From Smittia aterrima (Eukaryota; Arthropoda; Insecta; Diptera; Chironomidae), in assembly GCA_033063855.1 (NCBI GenBank), contig CP093831.1:13268001-13332000 (forward strand): a DNA stretch of 64,000 bases, given 5' to 3'. The position numbers and the translations under genes are program-made. This document shows positions 12,267 through 21,279 of the stretch, piece after piece. The notes under the pieces were generated by a model that searched no databases, was not told the DNA's origin, and saw nothing but the letters and a program-made list of their open reading frames with translations. Every line of letters begins with the position of its first letter. Within the stretch, counting starts at the first letter, position 1.

Positions 12267-13896
12267 CTAATCGTGTTGTGGAGCGGAAGGTTGGAAAGTA
12301 TAAACTGGATAGCGAGGAGCAAAGCTTTCGTTATTTCCGACTAAACGAGTGTGCTCACTATCTCCGCGATCTTTGATGGACGCCGCGGTGTAATCGCTTT
12401 CGCTAAAATTAGGTGGAGGGACGTTTGGATAAAGTTGTCCACCAGCCATGTTCCATCCAACGGCACCGCCTACGTTGTCCGGGGAAACTGGTTGTGTTGG
12501 CATCATTGAGATGTCCATTGATTGTTGTGATGCTGGAGCTTGAGGCTGATAGTCCTTCAAAGGAATTGTTCCAATGGTAATGGGGATAATGCCATCAAGA
12601 TTGGTATGGAAGCCTTTAACTTCTGCAATAACTTGAAGGTCATAATGCAGATCAATGATTCCGCAGTTATCGAGATTTGATGGTGGAAGTGGTGGAACAT
12701 CCAGACTTTGTTTGATTGTGCGCTGCTCCGATTTTCCAAATGGACCCAATGCAAGTTCTCCGATTGTTTTCGTATCTTTCTTAGTCATACGAGGTGACGA
12801 AGTGTGAAAAGCGAGATGTTTTCTGAATAAGAACTTAACTTTTTCGACTTCTACGTTAGAACGATTGTCAATCTCAGCAAGGAGAGGAATTGCTTGTCCA
12901 GACAAATATCCTTTAACTGGTACGGAGACGATGATTGAAAGTGGAGGAGAAGCGCAGCACCAACAGCAGAAAGTTTTCTCCATCACAAGCTTTTCTGGCT
13001 CGCGAGCTTTCTCCATGAGGTTCAAGTCAACCGGCGAGATAACAGTAAAAGCCATCTTCGAATCCTGATCGAATTTCCAGGGACGGTCCAGAGTAACTTT
13101 GATTGTATAGCGTACATGACCGTACTCGCCTTCAAATGATGAGGGAAGTGAAGGCGGTAAAGCACAAGTGAATGGGTAAGTGTGAGCACCAGGAGCTAGT
13201 TCAGTTTCTCCCGAATTAGCTCCACCAAGCAAATAATAAGAAATCTGGAAATATTCTTCATGTCCAGTCACATCTTTTCGTTCTTCCTCTGTCTTTCCTT
13301 CCTGATTCTGTCGCTTTTCCGTCTCAGTCCACTGAGTGTTGGCCTCGCCCAAAAATCGAATCTTTATTCCTAAAAAAGAATGTGCAACAAGTAAGTAAGA
13401 AGAATATCTATAAGGTCATTTAGATAATTGTGAAGTTTAAGTTTTTCTTTTTTTTGTAAGTTGTGTGAAGAGCTGTTAAAAATAGCATGATGATCTCATC
13501 GCAATGATGGAATGTTGCTACAGTCAATTCTCGATATGCTCTTTGGATTCTTTTTAATTAAATCAATTTATTGATTGGACAAAGACAATGATTTATGCTA
13601 ATGGAATGTCGCATTCGACGTCATCACTGATAAAACTCCATTTAAGGGAGATATTGAAGTATTAACTGTATTTGACAATACCGCTAGAGTTCTTTTACGG
13701 ATCGATCGGCTTTTCTTACCTCGAACTTTCTTCGGCGTATCGAATGTAACAATGACCGTGCCATTGACTGTTTGTCTGAAATAAAATCAAATTCCGTCAA
13801 ATATTTTCAAGGAGTTGCCGAATGATTTCTTAATTACCCCGAATAATAAGTGTTAATCGGCGAATCTAATTTGATTTCACACTCTTTTAGTCCCAT
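12267..13896 (-). CDS. arrestin domain-containing protein (ARRDC2/3-like alpha-arrestin)
   Basis: Alpha-arrestins are cytosolic adaptors that link membrane receptors and transporters to Nedd4-type ubiquitin ligases. Exons on the - strand are 13838-13896, 13720-13775 and 12267-13369, giving 405 residues. The protein starts MGLKECEIKLDSPINTYYSG, followed by QTVNGTVIVTFDTPKKVRGI across two introns, a classic arrestin N-domain opening. The arrestin-C domain starts near PPLSIIVSVPVKGYLSGQ. Family members usually carry PPxY motifs near the C-terminus; here only degenerate forms (RYPVY, PPPNF) are seen, so Nedd4 binding may be weak or absent. A polyadenylation signal lies at 12188-12193 (- strand). 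Divergent with the dUTPase gene, 240 bases apart. Confidence 0.9.
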
Positions 13897-14136
13897 GTTG
13901 ACAGCTTTCTAATTAATTGAGGCGTAATTATTTGTTATCTTAAAAACAGGGAACAACCCAAAAATAAGAATGAAGTACGAAGGAGCTTACAAACTGTGTC
14001 AAGCACGGAAGAAATGATTTTCGTTCGAAGCTTGAGCCCGAAACTTTTTGAACTTCTAAAGGCGCGAAGTTCAAAGCAATCTCGAAAGCAAAAATTCTTT
14101 AAAATTTTCTTAACTAAGATTCTAAAGTATATCAAG
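13897..14136. promoter_or_regulatory. shared divergent promoter region, arrestin-domain gene / dUTPase
   Basis: Only 240 bases separate the two divergent start codons, so both promoters must lie here or overlap. No clear TATA box faces either gene. The dUTPase frame stays open upstream of its ATG as far as 13996, so part of this region may be translated. Confidence 0.45.
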
Positions 14137-14637
14137 ATGCCAGTTGACTCAAAACCTATTCTTCGTTTTGCAAAGTTGACGGACCACGCATTTCCGCCAA
14201 CGAAAGGTTCTGAGAAAGCTGCTGGTTACGACTTGAAAAGGTTTGTAGAATATCTTTCGTTATTTCAATAAGAATCTCACGAGTTTCCACCTAACAGCGC
14301 TTACGATTGCGTGATCCCTGCTCGTGGAAAACTCGTCGTAAAGACAGATATCCAGATCGAACTTCCTGAAGGTTGTTACGGACGCGTCGCTCCGCGTTCA
14401 GGATTAGCCGCCAAAAACTTCATCGACGTTGGAGCTGGAGTTATTGATGAAGACTATCGAGGCAATGTTGGTGTTGTCTTGTTCAATCACTCAGATATTG
14501 AATTTGCTATCGCCAAAGGAGATCGCATTGCTCAACTCATTTGCGAAAAGATTTTTTATCCGACCTTGGAAGAAGTAACCAGTTTGACTGAAACTGAACG
14601 AGGATCTGGAGGTTTTGGAAGCACTGGAACCAAATAA
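14137..14637 (+). CDS. dUTPase: deoxyuridine 5'-triphosphate nucleotidohydrolase (dUTPase)
   Basis: Hydrolyses dUTP to dUMP and pyrophosphate, keeping uracil out of DNA and feeding dTMP synthesis; acts as a homotrimer. Exons 14137-14240 and 14298-14637 give 147 residues, the normal length. All five family motifs are visible: AGYDLKSAYD (formed across the splice), PRSGLAAKN, GVIDEDYRGNVGVVLFN, GDRIAQLI and RGSGGFGSTG. I chose the ATG at 14137 (MPVDSKPILRF), which matches cytosolic or nuclear forms. The same frame is open from ATG 13996 with a basic, Ser-rich 47-residue extension, which could give a mitochondrial form. AATAAA at 14691. Convergent with Ku80, 100 bases away. Confidence 0.96.
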
Positions 14638-14737
14638 ACACTTTGTCATATTCTCATCACATTCAAAATGTTCTCATACAAATAAGATTAAATAAAGTTT
14701 GCCTTTAATTTTCCAAATATATTTTACAAGAAATCAT

Positions 14738-16956
14738 TTAGTCGAGCAAAGCATCGAGATCATCATCTTCATAGTTCGTGGCGATTGATTTGTGAGTGTC
14801 CTTTGTAGCAATATCAAAGAACTCCATTTGTTCCTCCTTAGTTACTGTGGAGATTTCAGCTTCATCGCTTGAAATCAATCCAAATCCTTCTTTGACAATC
14901 GAGTCCTCCCAAAAGTCAATTCGATTACGTTGAACAATGACATTCTTCAATTCTTTGATCCAATTGTTGTAATGGAAAGGGCCGTAGAGCTTTGATTGTT
15001 CTCGATACATCATGATGGACTCGAGAATCTTTTCTTTCTGCATTGAAGCAGTTCTGAAGATGAGGTCGTAGATGATGGTCTGAATTTGTTCAGCCAGAAT
15101 TCCAAAGCGTTCGCCTTTCTTCAACAAAATACCAAAATCGTCAGCTGGAGTGACAGTGCCAACTGCGACAATGTTCTTTGATTCATCAACTTCTGTTGAA
15201 TCCACTTCCATTTGATCATCGTTTGGAACTTCATCGTCGCTCTTCTTTCCAAAAACTTTCTTTACCGGACGATCGACCATTTCAAGTGGGAAAAGCTCTT
15301 CAATCTTTTGCACTACTTCAGCGCTAGCTTCCTTTACTTTCACAGGAATATCAATCATCGAAGCCAGTTCGGGATCAATTGTTGGCAAAGGCTCTGAAGG
15401 ATGTAAAGCACGAAAGGCGACAGTGCGACACAAATGTTGATTGACTGGATTCAAGGATGTCTCAAGAGCAAAAGCTTCAGTGATTCCCGAATCATCGTCA
15501 ACAGCGTCCATCAGATCCATTGTGTCTACCAATTCCTTAATTGTCTTTTCCTGCTCTTCGGTCGGATTGGTTTTCTTGGTTTTCAACTTTGGAAAGTCGA
15601 AAAAAGTGATATCATTAGCGAATGGCAACTGAATCATCGTAAAAAATGGAACGCCATCCCGAATATCCGGCAACAAAACAACAAGGATTGGTTTTGTTGT
15701 GTTTCGATAAACTTTTCTTGCGATCATGACTCCGTCGCGATCCTTGAGAATGTTAACGAGGCTCGCGAATAACTTAGCGCTCTTCTCGAAGTTCTTTTGA
15801 GGTAAGACGATGTGACTGTCTGCTCCAGCGAAATGCTCATTGAAAATGTTTCTACGTTTTGTGAAGCCAAGACAACTGAAGCATTTCTCTGTATCTTTGT
15901 ATTCTGTGTTGTCAACAGTGACGAGCTCTGATCCGTAAATAAATCCGCTGACAACATCTTCCATATTTGGTTTCTCAACTGCTTCGTTGTTGACTTCATA
16001 ATCGGTGACCATTTTTGTGATCGTGTTTGCTTCAATGTTATCACTTTTGAAAGGAGCAAGGAATTTCTCATCTTGAACGCTGACGTAGACACTAGTATTG
16101 ATCTTCAGTCGAGAGCCGATCGTTAATGAAGCGTTCCAAGGCATTGCTCGATTCTTCTTCTTTTGGAATGTCAGTAATTGTGACTCAGCCAGATCAATGT
16201 GACATAAGAATCCGCCAGTTTCTTCAGTTACTTGTTGTAATACTTTTTGACTTTCTAGGTTTGCTTTCATTTCTGGTTTCTGGCTGAACTGACTACTTTT
16301 CAGTTGATCTGTATGTTCGACGCAATCTGAGATAGCCAGAAAATCGAAATTGGATTCTTTGATTGAGTTAATGATTACGTCCAAGTTGGAATCATCAACT
16401 TCTGAAGCAAAATTTGTTATGAGAAGAATTCGAACATTTGTGAACTTTTTCCCAGCTCTAAGGAAAAGAATATTGTTAAATAAGGCAACACAAGATTTAA
16501 AAGAAAGAATAAACTCACGTTTCGTTCTTTGCGAAGTTAAGCGCAACGACAAGTGCGTCAACCCAATCTGACTCGATTTCTGATTCTATTTCAATTTTAT
16601 CCAAAGTACGAACCATTTCCCAGCTGGGACGCTGAACCGGTATCTTCTCGATAATGTTTTCGAATCCTTCCAATGATTTATTTAGATCATTAGAAGTTGT
16701 GGATGAACCCATCAAGACCAGTCCGAGTTCATCGTTTGGCTTCGCAAAGATTTTCTTTTGAATAATCTTAGAAACGCAAGATTTAGCTCGATCAAAGAAA
16801 GAGATTCCGTCTTTGCTTGATGGAGCTGATGTATTTCTTCCAACGTCAAGGAGGATTATCGTAGCTTCCTGTTATTAAAAGTAAATTGCGATTTGTTTAC
16901 ATTGAAACGGAATTTCACAATATACTGAAATTAATTCAATTTACCTTCTTGGCCAT
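14738..16956 (-). CDS. Ku80: Ku80 subunit of the Ku DNA end-binding heterodimer (XRCC5)
   Basis: Ku70/Ku80 rings load on DNA double-strand ends and start non-homologous end joining; they also act at telomeres. Exons on the - strand are 16945-16956 (only MAKK), 16519-16868 and 14738-16457, giving 693 residues. The N-terminus (EATIILLDVGRNTS, then AKPNDELGLVLMGSS) is the von Willebrand-A-like domain. The middle (SRLKINTSVYVSV onward) is the Ku beta-barrel. The C-terminal part (near FAEQIQTIIYDLI to FWEDSIVKEGFGLI) fits the Ku80 helical DNA-PKcs-binding domain. The tail ends EDDDLDALLD, like the acidic DNA-PKcs-contacting tail of vertebrate Ku80. Divergent from RCHY1, convergent with dUTPase. 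Confidence 0.93.
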
Positions 16957-17515
16957 GTTCCTTCAACTTCTATCAATTGTTGCTTTATATTCTTGTACAA
17001 ATCTTTCAACCAAAACACTTGTCAATATCGAAATTGATTAATTATTTATTTTCTTGCGGCAACGAGAAACAATCAAACAAATCTAAATTTATCAAGTTAA
17101 AAGCCCCGTCTTAATGCTAAGTGAGCAAGTTGTTTCTTAAAAACACTTTTATCGAGGCGATTTAGCTTAATTCTTGTAGTTAACAAGTTTACACCATTAA
17201 TAATTACAAACTTAACACTTTAGATTTGGTTTGCGTGTTAATTAAGCTAAATTCATCTTTTTTTCAGTTGCATGAAATATTCAAATGACTAAAAAGCGAC
17301 ATCTGGTGGTCTTAAACCTTAAACCAAGGGGAGGATGCTGTCACAATCACAAAATTGAACTTCGCCAAAATTGAACTTAAGTGATAAAAGAATATCAACT
17401 AAAATTTCATTACTAATTTTTTAACATTTAAGAATACTCGAATATCCTCCCGAATTTAAATTAAATCGACCATAAAATATAGTATGAGCTTAGTTGTAGA
17501 TCAATAAACAAAGTC
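16957..17515. other. divergent intergenic region, Ku80 / RCHY1
   Basis: About 560 bases between two divergent start codons. It should hold both promoters. AT-rich; I see no TATA box, repeat or coding frame I can support. Confidence 0.5.
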
Positions 17516-18685
17516 ATGGATAAAGACAGTGAAGTCCAAAAAGTCAAGAATTTAAGCGAAATTGTTCAATCGACCGAGAAGTCATCTTCAAAATCAGGAT
17601 GTTCCCATTACAAAAGAAAAGCAAAGTTTGTGGTTCGTTGTTTGCCAATATCGTATAAAGATAACAGAACATTTGGGTCGAGAAATTCGACTCTTAGTTG
17701 AAGACAAAAGATGTTTCCATGGAGACTATTCATTTTCATTTCACGATCATGGGAATTTCCTTTGCAAAAGTTCATTGTCGAATTGCATATTCATTTTATT
17801 TTCTTCTTTTCTTGCAGAGTCCATGTTGCGGAAAAATCTTTTCATGCCGATTTTGTCATGACGACGCTGAGACGCACACGTTCAATCGAAAACAGCTGGA
17901 AGAGCTCATTTGTACAGAATGTGACACACGTCAGAAAGTTCAGACAAATTGTGAGAAATGTGGAGTTCGCTTCGGGAAGTATACATGTCTCATCTGCAAC
18001 TTATTCGACGACGATGACAAGTCTCAGTATCATTGTGACTCTTGTGGAATATGTCGAGTTGGCGGCAAAAATCGTTTCTTCCATTGCGAGGTGTGCAATA
18101 TGTGTCTGCCGATTCAGCTAAAGACCGAGGGTCATCGATGTGTTGAGAATGTCAGTCGATCAAACTGTGCCGTGTGTCTCGAAGATATCCATCATAGCCG
18201 GATTCCATGCCATATTCCCGCTTGTGGTCATCTGCTCCATAGAACTTGCTTCGAACAACTGCTCAGGTCCGGTTACTATGCTTGTCCGACATGCCAGCAG
18301 TCGATGCTTGATATGCAACAACTTTGGAATTATCTGGACGGTGAAATTGGACAAACGCCAATGCCAAAAGAATACGAAGATTTCTTTGTTGATATTCTTT
18401 GCAAGGATTGTCACGAAGTAAGTTGGAAATTGCGACGCAAAGTTTAAGTTTAGCTGAAAGAAAGTCTTTCATTAAATACTTTTCATTCACTTTTAGGAAT
18501 CGTCTGTGAAGTTTCATGTGGTTGGCTTAAAGTGCCAGAACAAAGATTGCGGTGGTTACAACACGACACGAACGCAGAAACGTCCATCAAGCACAAAGAC
18601 AACGTCGACCACTCCACCGAACAACGGAGCCAATAACGAAGATGACGCACCAAGTAGCTCAAACAACAGTAACAACGTAGCTTGA
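17516..18685 (+). CDS. RCHY1: RCHY1/Pirh2-type CHY and RING zinc-finger E3 ubiquitin ligase
   Basis: In vertebrates Pirh2 ubiquitinates p53 and other nuclear proteins. Exons 17516-17632, 17818-18417 and 18497-18685 all join in phase 0 and give 301 residues. Domains in order: CHY zinc finger begun by GCSHYKRKAKF and completed after the splice by SPCCGKIFSCRFCHDDAETH; CTCHY finger (YTCLICNLFD, YHCDSCGICRVGG); RING finger (CAVCLEDIHHSRIPCHIPACGHLLH, then CPTC); zinc ribbon split by intron 2 (CKDCHE / LKCQNKDCGGYNT). The phrase GQTPMPKEYEDF matches the conserved linker. The low-complexity Ser/Thr/Asn tail is lineage-specific. The intron 1 donor (GTTCGT) is weak; a site one codon earlier would also keep the frame. 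Confidence 0.94.
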
Positions 18686-19191
18686 CATTAGAACATCAAA
18701 GAGACGAACTTCATATTTACATTCCCCGCTCTGACACTTGCTCAATACGAAGCTTAAGAAAAGAAGAGTTTCCCTCGAGATCTTAGTTTAATTTAATCTC
18801 ATGGCGGCCAAGCCATTATCATAATTTCAAATGCAATTTCTCTGTTTACAAGATTCTTTTAGAAATGTCTCTAAATCAAGCGAAGAAAGAAGTATTAGTC
18901 TCAAAGTATCTCAAAAGCAATCTTTCCCAGTAATAACTATCCACTTAGTCGAAAGGGGAAATCTCATTCGATGAATCTTTAAAAGTATTTTCTATTTTGT
19001 ACCGACGATAAAACGGTAGAGCAGAATCTTTAATCATTGTTAGATTTTTTGCGATTAGCGTTAAGAAGAAAAAAATATATCGAAAAGAAACGGAGTTCGA
19101 CTAACTTCTTCTTTTATTAGTTACCAAGGTCGAAGTGACGATGCTCACAACAAAAAAATATCTTTCAGTTTCTTGAGGCGAAATCAGGTTT
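18686..19191. other. convergent 3' region, RCHY1 / S-formylglutathione hydrolase
   Basis: Holds the 3' UTR of RCHY1 and, at its right edge, the polyadenylation signal (AATAAA on the - strand, 19192-19197) of the hydrolase. No other gene is supported. Confidence 0.55.
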
Positions 19192-19222
19192 TATTTCATT
19201 TGTGACGTATGCTTTATCAAAT

Positions 19223-20127
19223 TTACTTTAGAAATTTAGCATGATATGCAATATGCTCGCCGATGAATGTTGAAATGTAGAAGTAGCTGTGATCGTAACC
19301 CTCACGAAGTTTATAGATGAAAGGAACCTGAGCTTTGGTAGCAGCTTCTGTAAAATGGTTTGGAAGCAATTGAGCTTCTTTCAAGAACTGATCGTCGCCT
19401 CCTTGATCGATGAAAATTTCCAATGGAGGGCCGCTGTATTTCCTAACGAGCTCAGTTGCATCGTACTCTTGCCAAGCAACTTCATCAGGTCCCAAATAAC
19501 CGCCGAGAGCTTTCTTTCCCCAGTTGCAATTGATTGGATTCGCAATCGGAGCGAAAGCAGAGACACTCGCGTATAATCCTGGATTCTTCAAGGCACTGAT
19601 GAGAGCTCCATGACCGCCCATTGAATGGCCGGTAATCGATTGTTTCTTCGGAATAACTACAAATCACTATTAGAAATGAATTTGAAAAAGATTTCAATTA
19701 AGTTACCAGGGAAATTGTCAGTGACGACATCGATGAGTTCTGAAGTGATGTAGCTGTACATTCGGAAATTTTTCTTGTAAGGTTCCGTAGTGGCATTGAC
19801 ATAGAAGCCAGCTCCGTATCCAAAATCCCAAGAAAATGCAGAGTCATCCAATCCATCGATGTTTCGCGGCGATGTATCGGGACAAACAACAATCAAACCA
19901 TGCTCAGCAGCATATCTTTGAAATCCACCTTTCTGTACACAATTAAGCTCGTTGCACGTCAAACCCGAGAGATAATAAAGAACCGGATATTTCTCGTTCG
20001 ATTCTGGCTCACCCGGCAAAAAAATCGCAAAGTTCATATCGCATGATAGTTCCTTTGAATAATGCGTGAAAACTTTCTGGTAGCCTCCACTCACTTTATT
20101 CGAGCTGACCTGCTTTAGCTGAGCCAT
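19223..20127 (-). CDS. ESD: S-formylglutathione hydrolase (esterase D)
   Basis: Hydrolyses S-formylglutathione to formate and glutathione, the second step of glutathione-dependent formaldehyde removal; a cytosolic alpha/beta-hydrolase. Exons on the - strand, 19707-20127 and 19223-19656, give 284 residues (family about 280). Visible are LYYLSGLTCNE, PDTSPR, the nucleophile elbow GHSMGGHGA, the acid region DQGGDDQF, and the catalytic His in GYDHSYFYI. I chose the start MAQLKQVSSNKVSGGYQK because it aligns with known family starts; the frame stays open upstream to 20247, but that extension is not family-like. Convergent with RCHY1. Confidence 0.95.
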
Positions 20128-21172
20128 AATAAAAGAAATAATTGATTTCGTAGTGGAATTCGTTTCACAACAAGCGAGAGCAACAACTTCACGATACTGA
20201 ATACATAAAGCAACTTGAGAGCAACGCGGTTCAAAATGATTTGTCACGCAACTTACTACACAACATTAAATCTTTTTGCGCAACATGAGACATGTGGCAG
20301 CACAATTTTTAAATCGCTTGACGTCTCAACGTATTCACACCAAGGCAAACTTCTTTAATTCTTTTTTATGTTGAGACAGTTGTTTCAATGATTGCTTTTT
20401 CGCTTCAGCCTGCTTCAAACTTAAACATTCAAAACAAAAAATATTCTCTCAGAATTGAGAATTTCAGAAATAGATTGATTTGTAAATATTTGCTTCACTT
20501 AGCTGTGCCCTATGGCTAAATCAAAAAGAGCCCTTTTATTTATTTTGAAATCGTTCAATCATTATCATAAAATTCACAGATAAAATTTGGTGAAATTTCA
20601 CACTCAGAATAGAAATTTTAGGAGTTTCTAAAAAATCTTTGGCCAAATGTGAAATTAATAAAGAATGTCTGGAAACGTGGCAATCGCTTGAAAGTTTATT
20701 TTGTTTTAAAACAAACATTCAAAGTGTCAAAATACTTATCAACATGTTCGAGGGCTGGATACAAAATTCAATAAATATTATCACATATTTTTTCTTCTCC
20801 TTTGATGTTGATTCGATCAACTTCGTCATTTGTTTCTATATTCTCGAAAAACAATTCGACTCAAGCTCGGTTGTTTTTTGTTGATTCAGTTTGTTATATT
20901 TCGAATATCGTGAGCCCAAAACTTTATTTTAGGACTTATATGAGAAACAGATAACAGATGATGTGCTGGCACAAGTCGGATTTAAAAAATTTCCATTTCA
21001 CTTAAAAAACTGATCTCATGTGTCTTCACTGCTGAAGTGAAAAATCTTTTTATAACCAACTGCAACCGTAAACTGACTTGAGCACAATAACGTGAAGAGT
21101 TTTTAAAGTTTTTTTCTAGCAGCAAATTGTAAATTGATAGCTACTACCTTTTGAATACTTATTTTCAACTTT
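20128..21172. other. non-coding spacer upstream of the silk-like gene
   Basis: Left part is the promoter region of the hydrolase on the - strand, right part the upstream region of the silk-like gene. AT-rich, with no supported gene. A second TATA-like word, TATATAAA, lies at 21173-21180. Confidence 0.5.
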
Positions 21173-21227
21173 TATATAAAAAAAAGTTCTGTCTCTTTTC
21201 ATCGCTGCGAAATTTCACTGGAAATTG

Positions 21228-21265
21228 TATAAAAGAAGCTTCGAATTCGCCTTTTCATCATTCTA
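21228..21265 (+). promoter_or_regulatory. TATA box and initiator of the silk-like gene
   Basis: TATAAAA at 21228-21234 is followed 32 bases later by TCATTC (21258-21263), a good match to the arthropod initiator TCAKTY. The predicted 5' UTR is only about 20 nt. Strong TATA-plus-initiator promoters with very short leaders are typical of highly expressed secretory genes in flies. Confidence 0.6.
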
Positions 21266-21279
21266 CCGAAGTCGTCAAG

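Noticed and set aside
20128..20247. N-terminal extension of S-formylglutathione hydrolase
   Set aside because: The frame is open, but the extra residues are not family-like and the MAQLKQ start matches known proteins.
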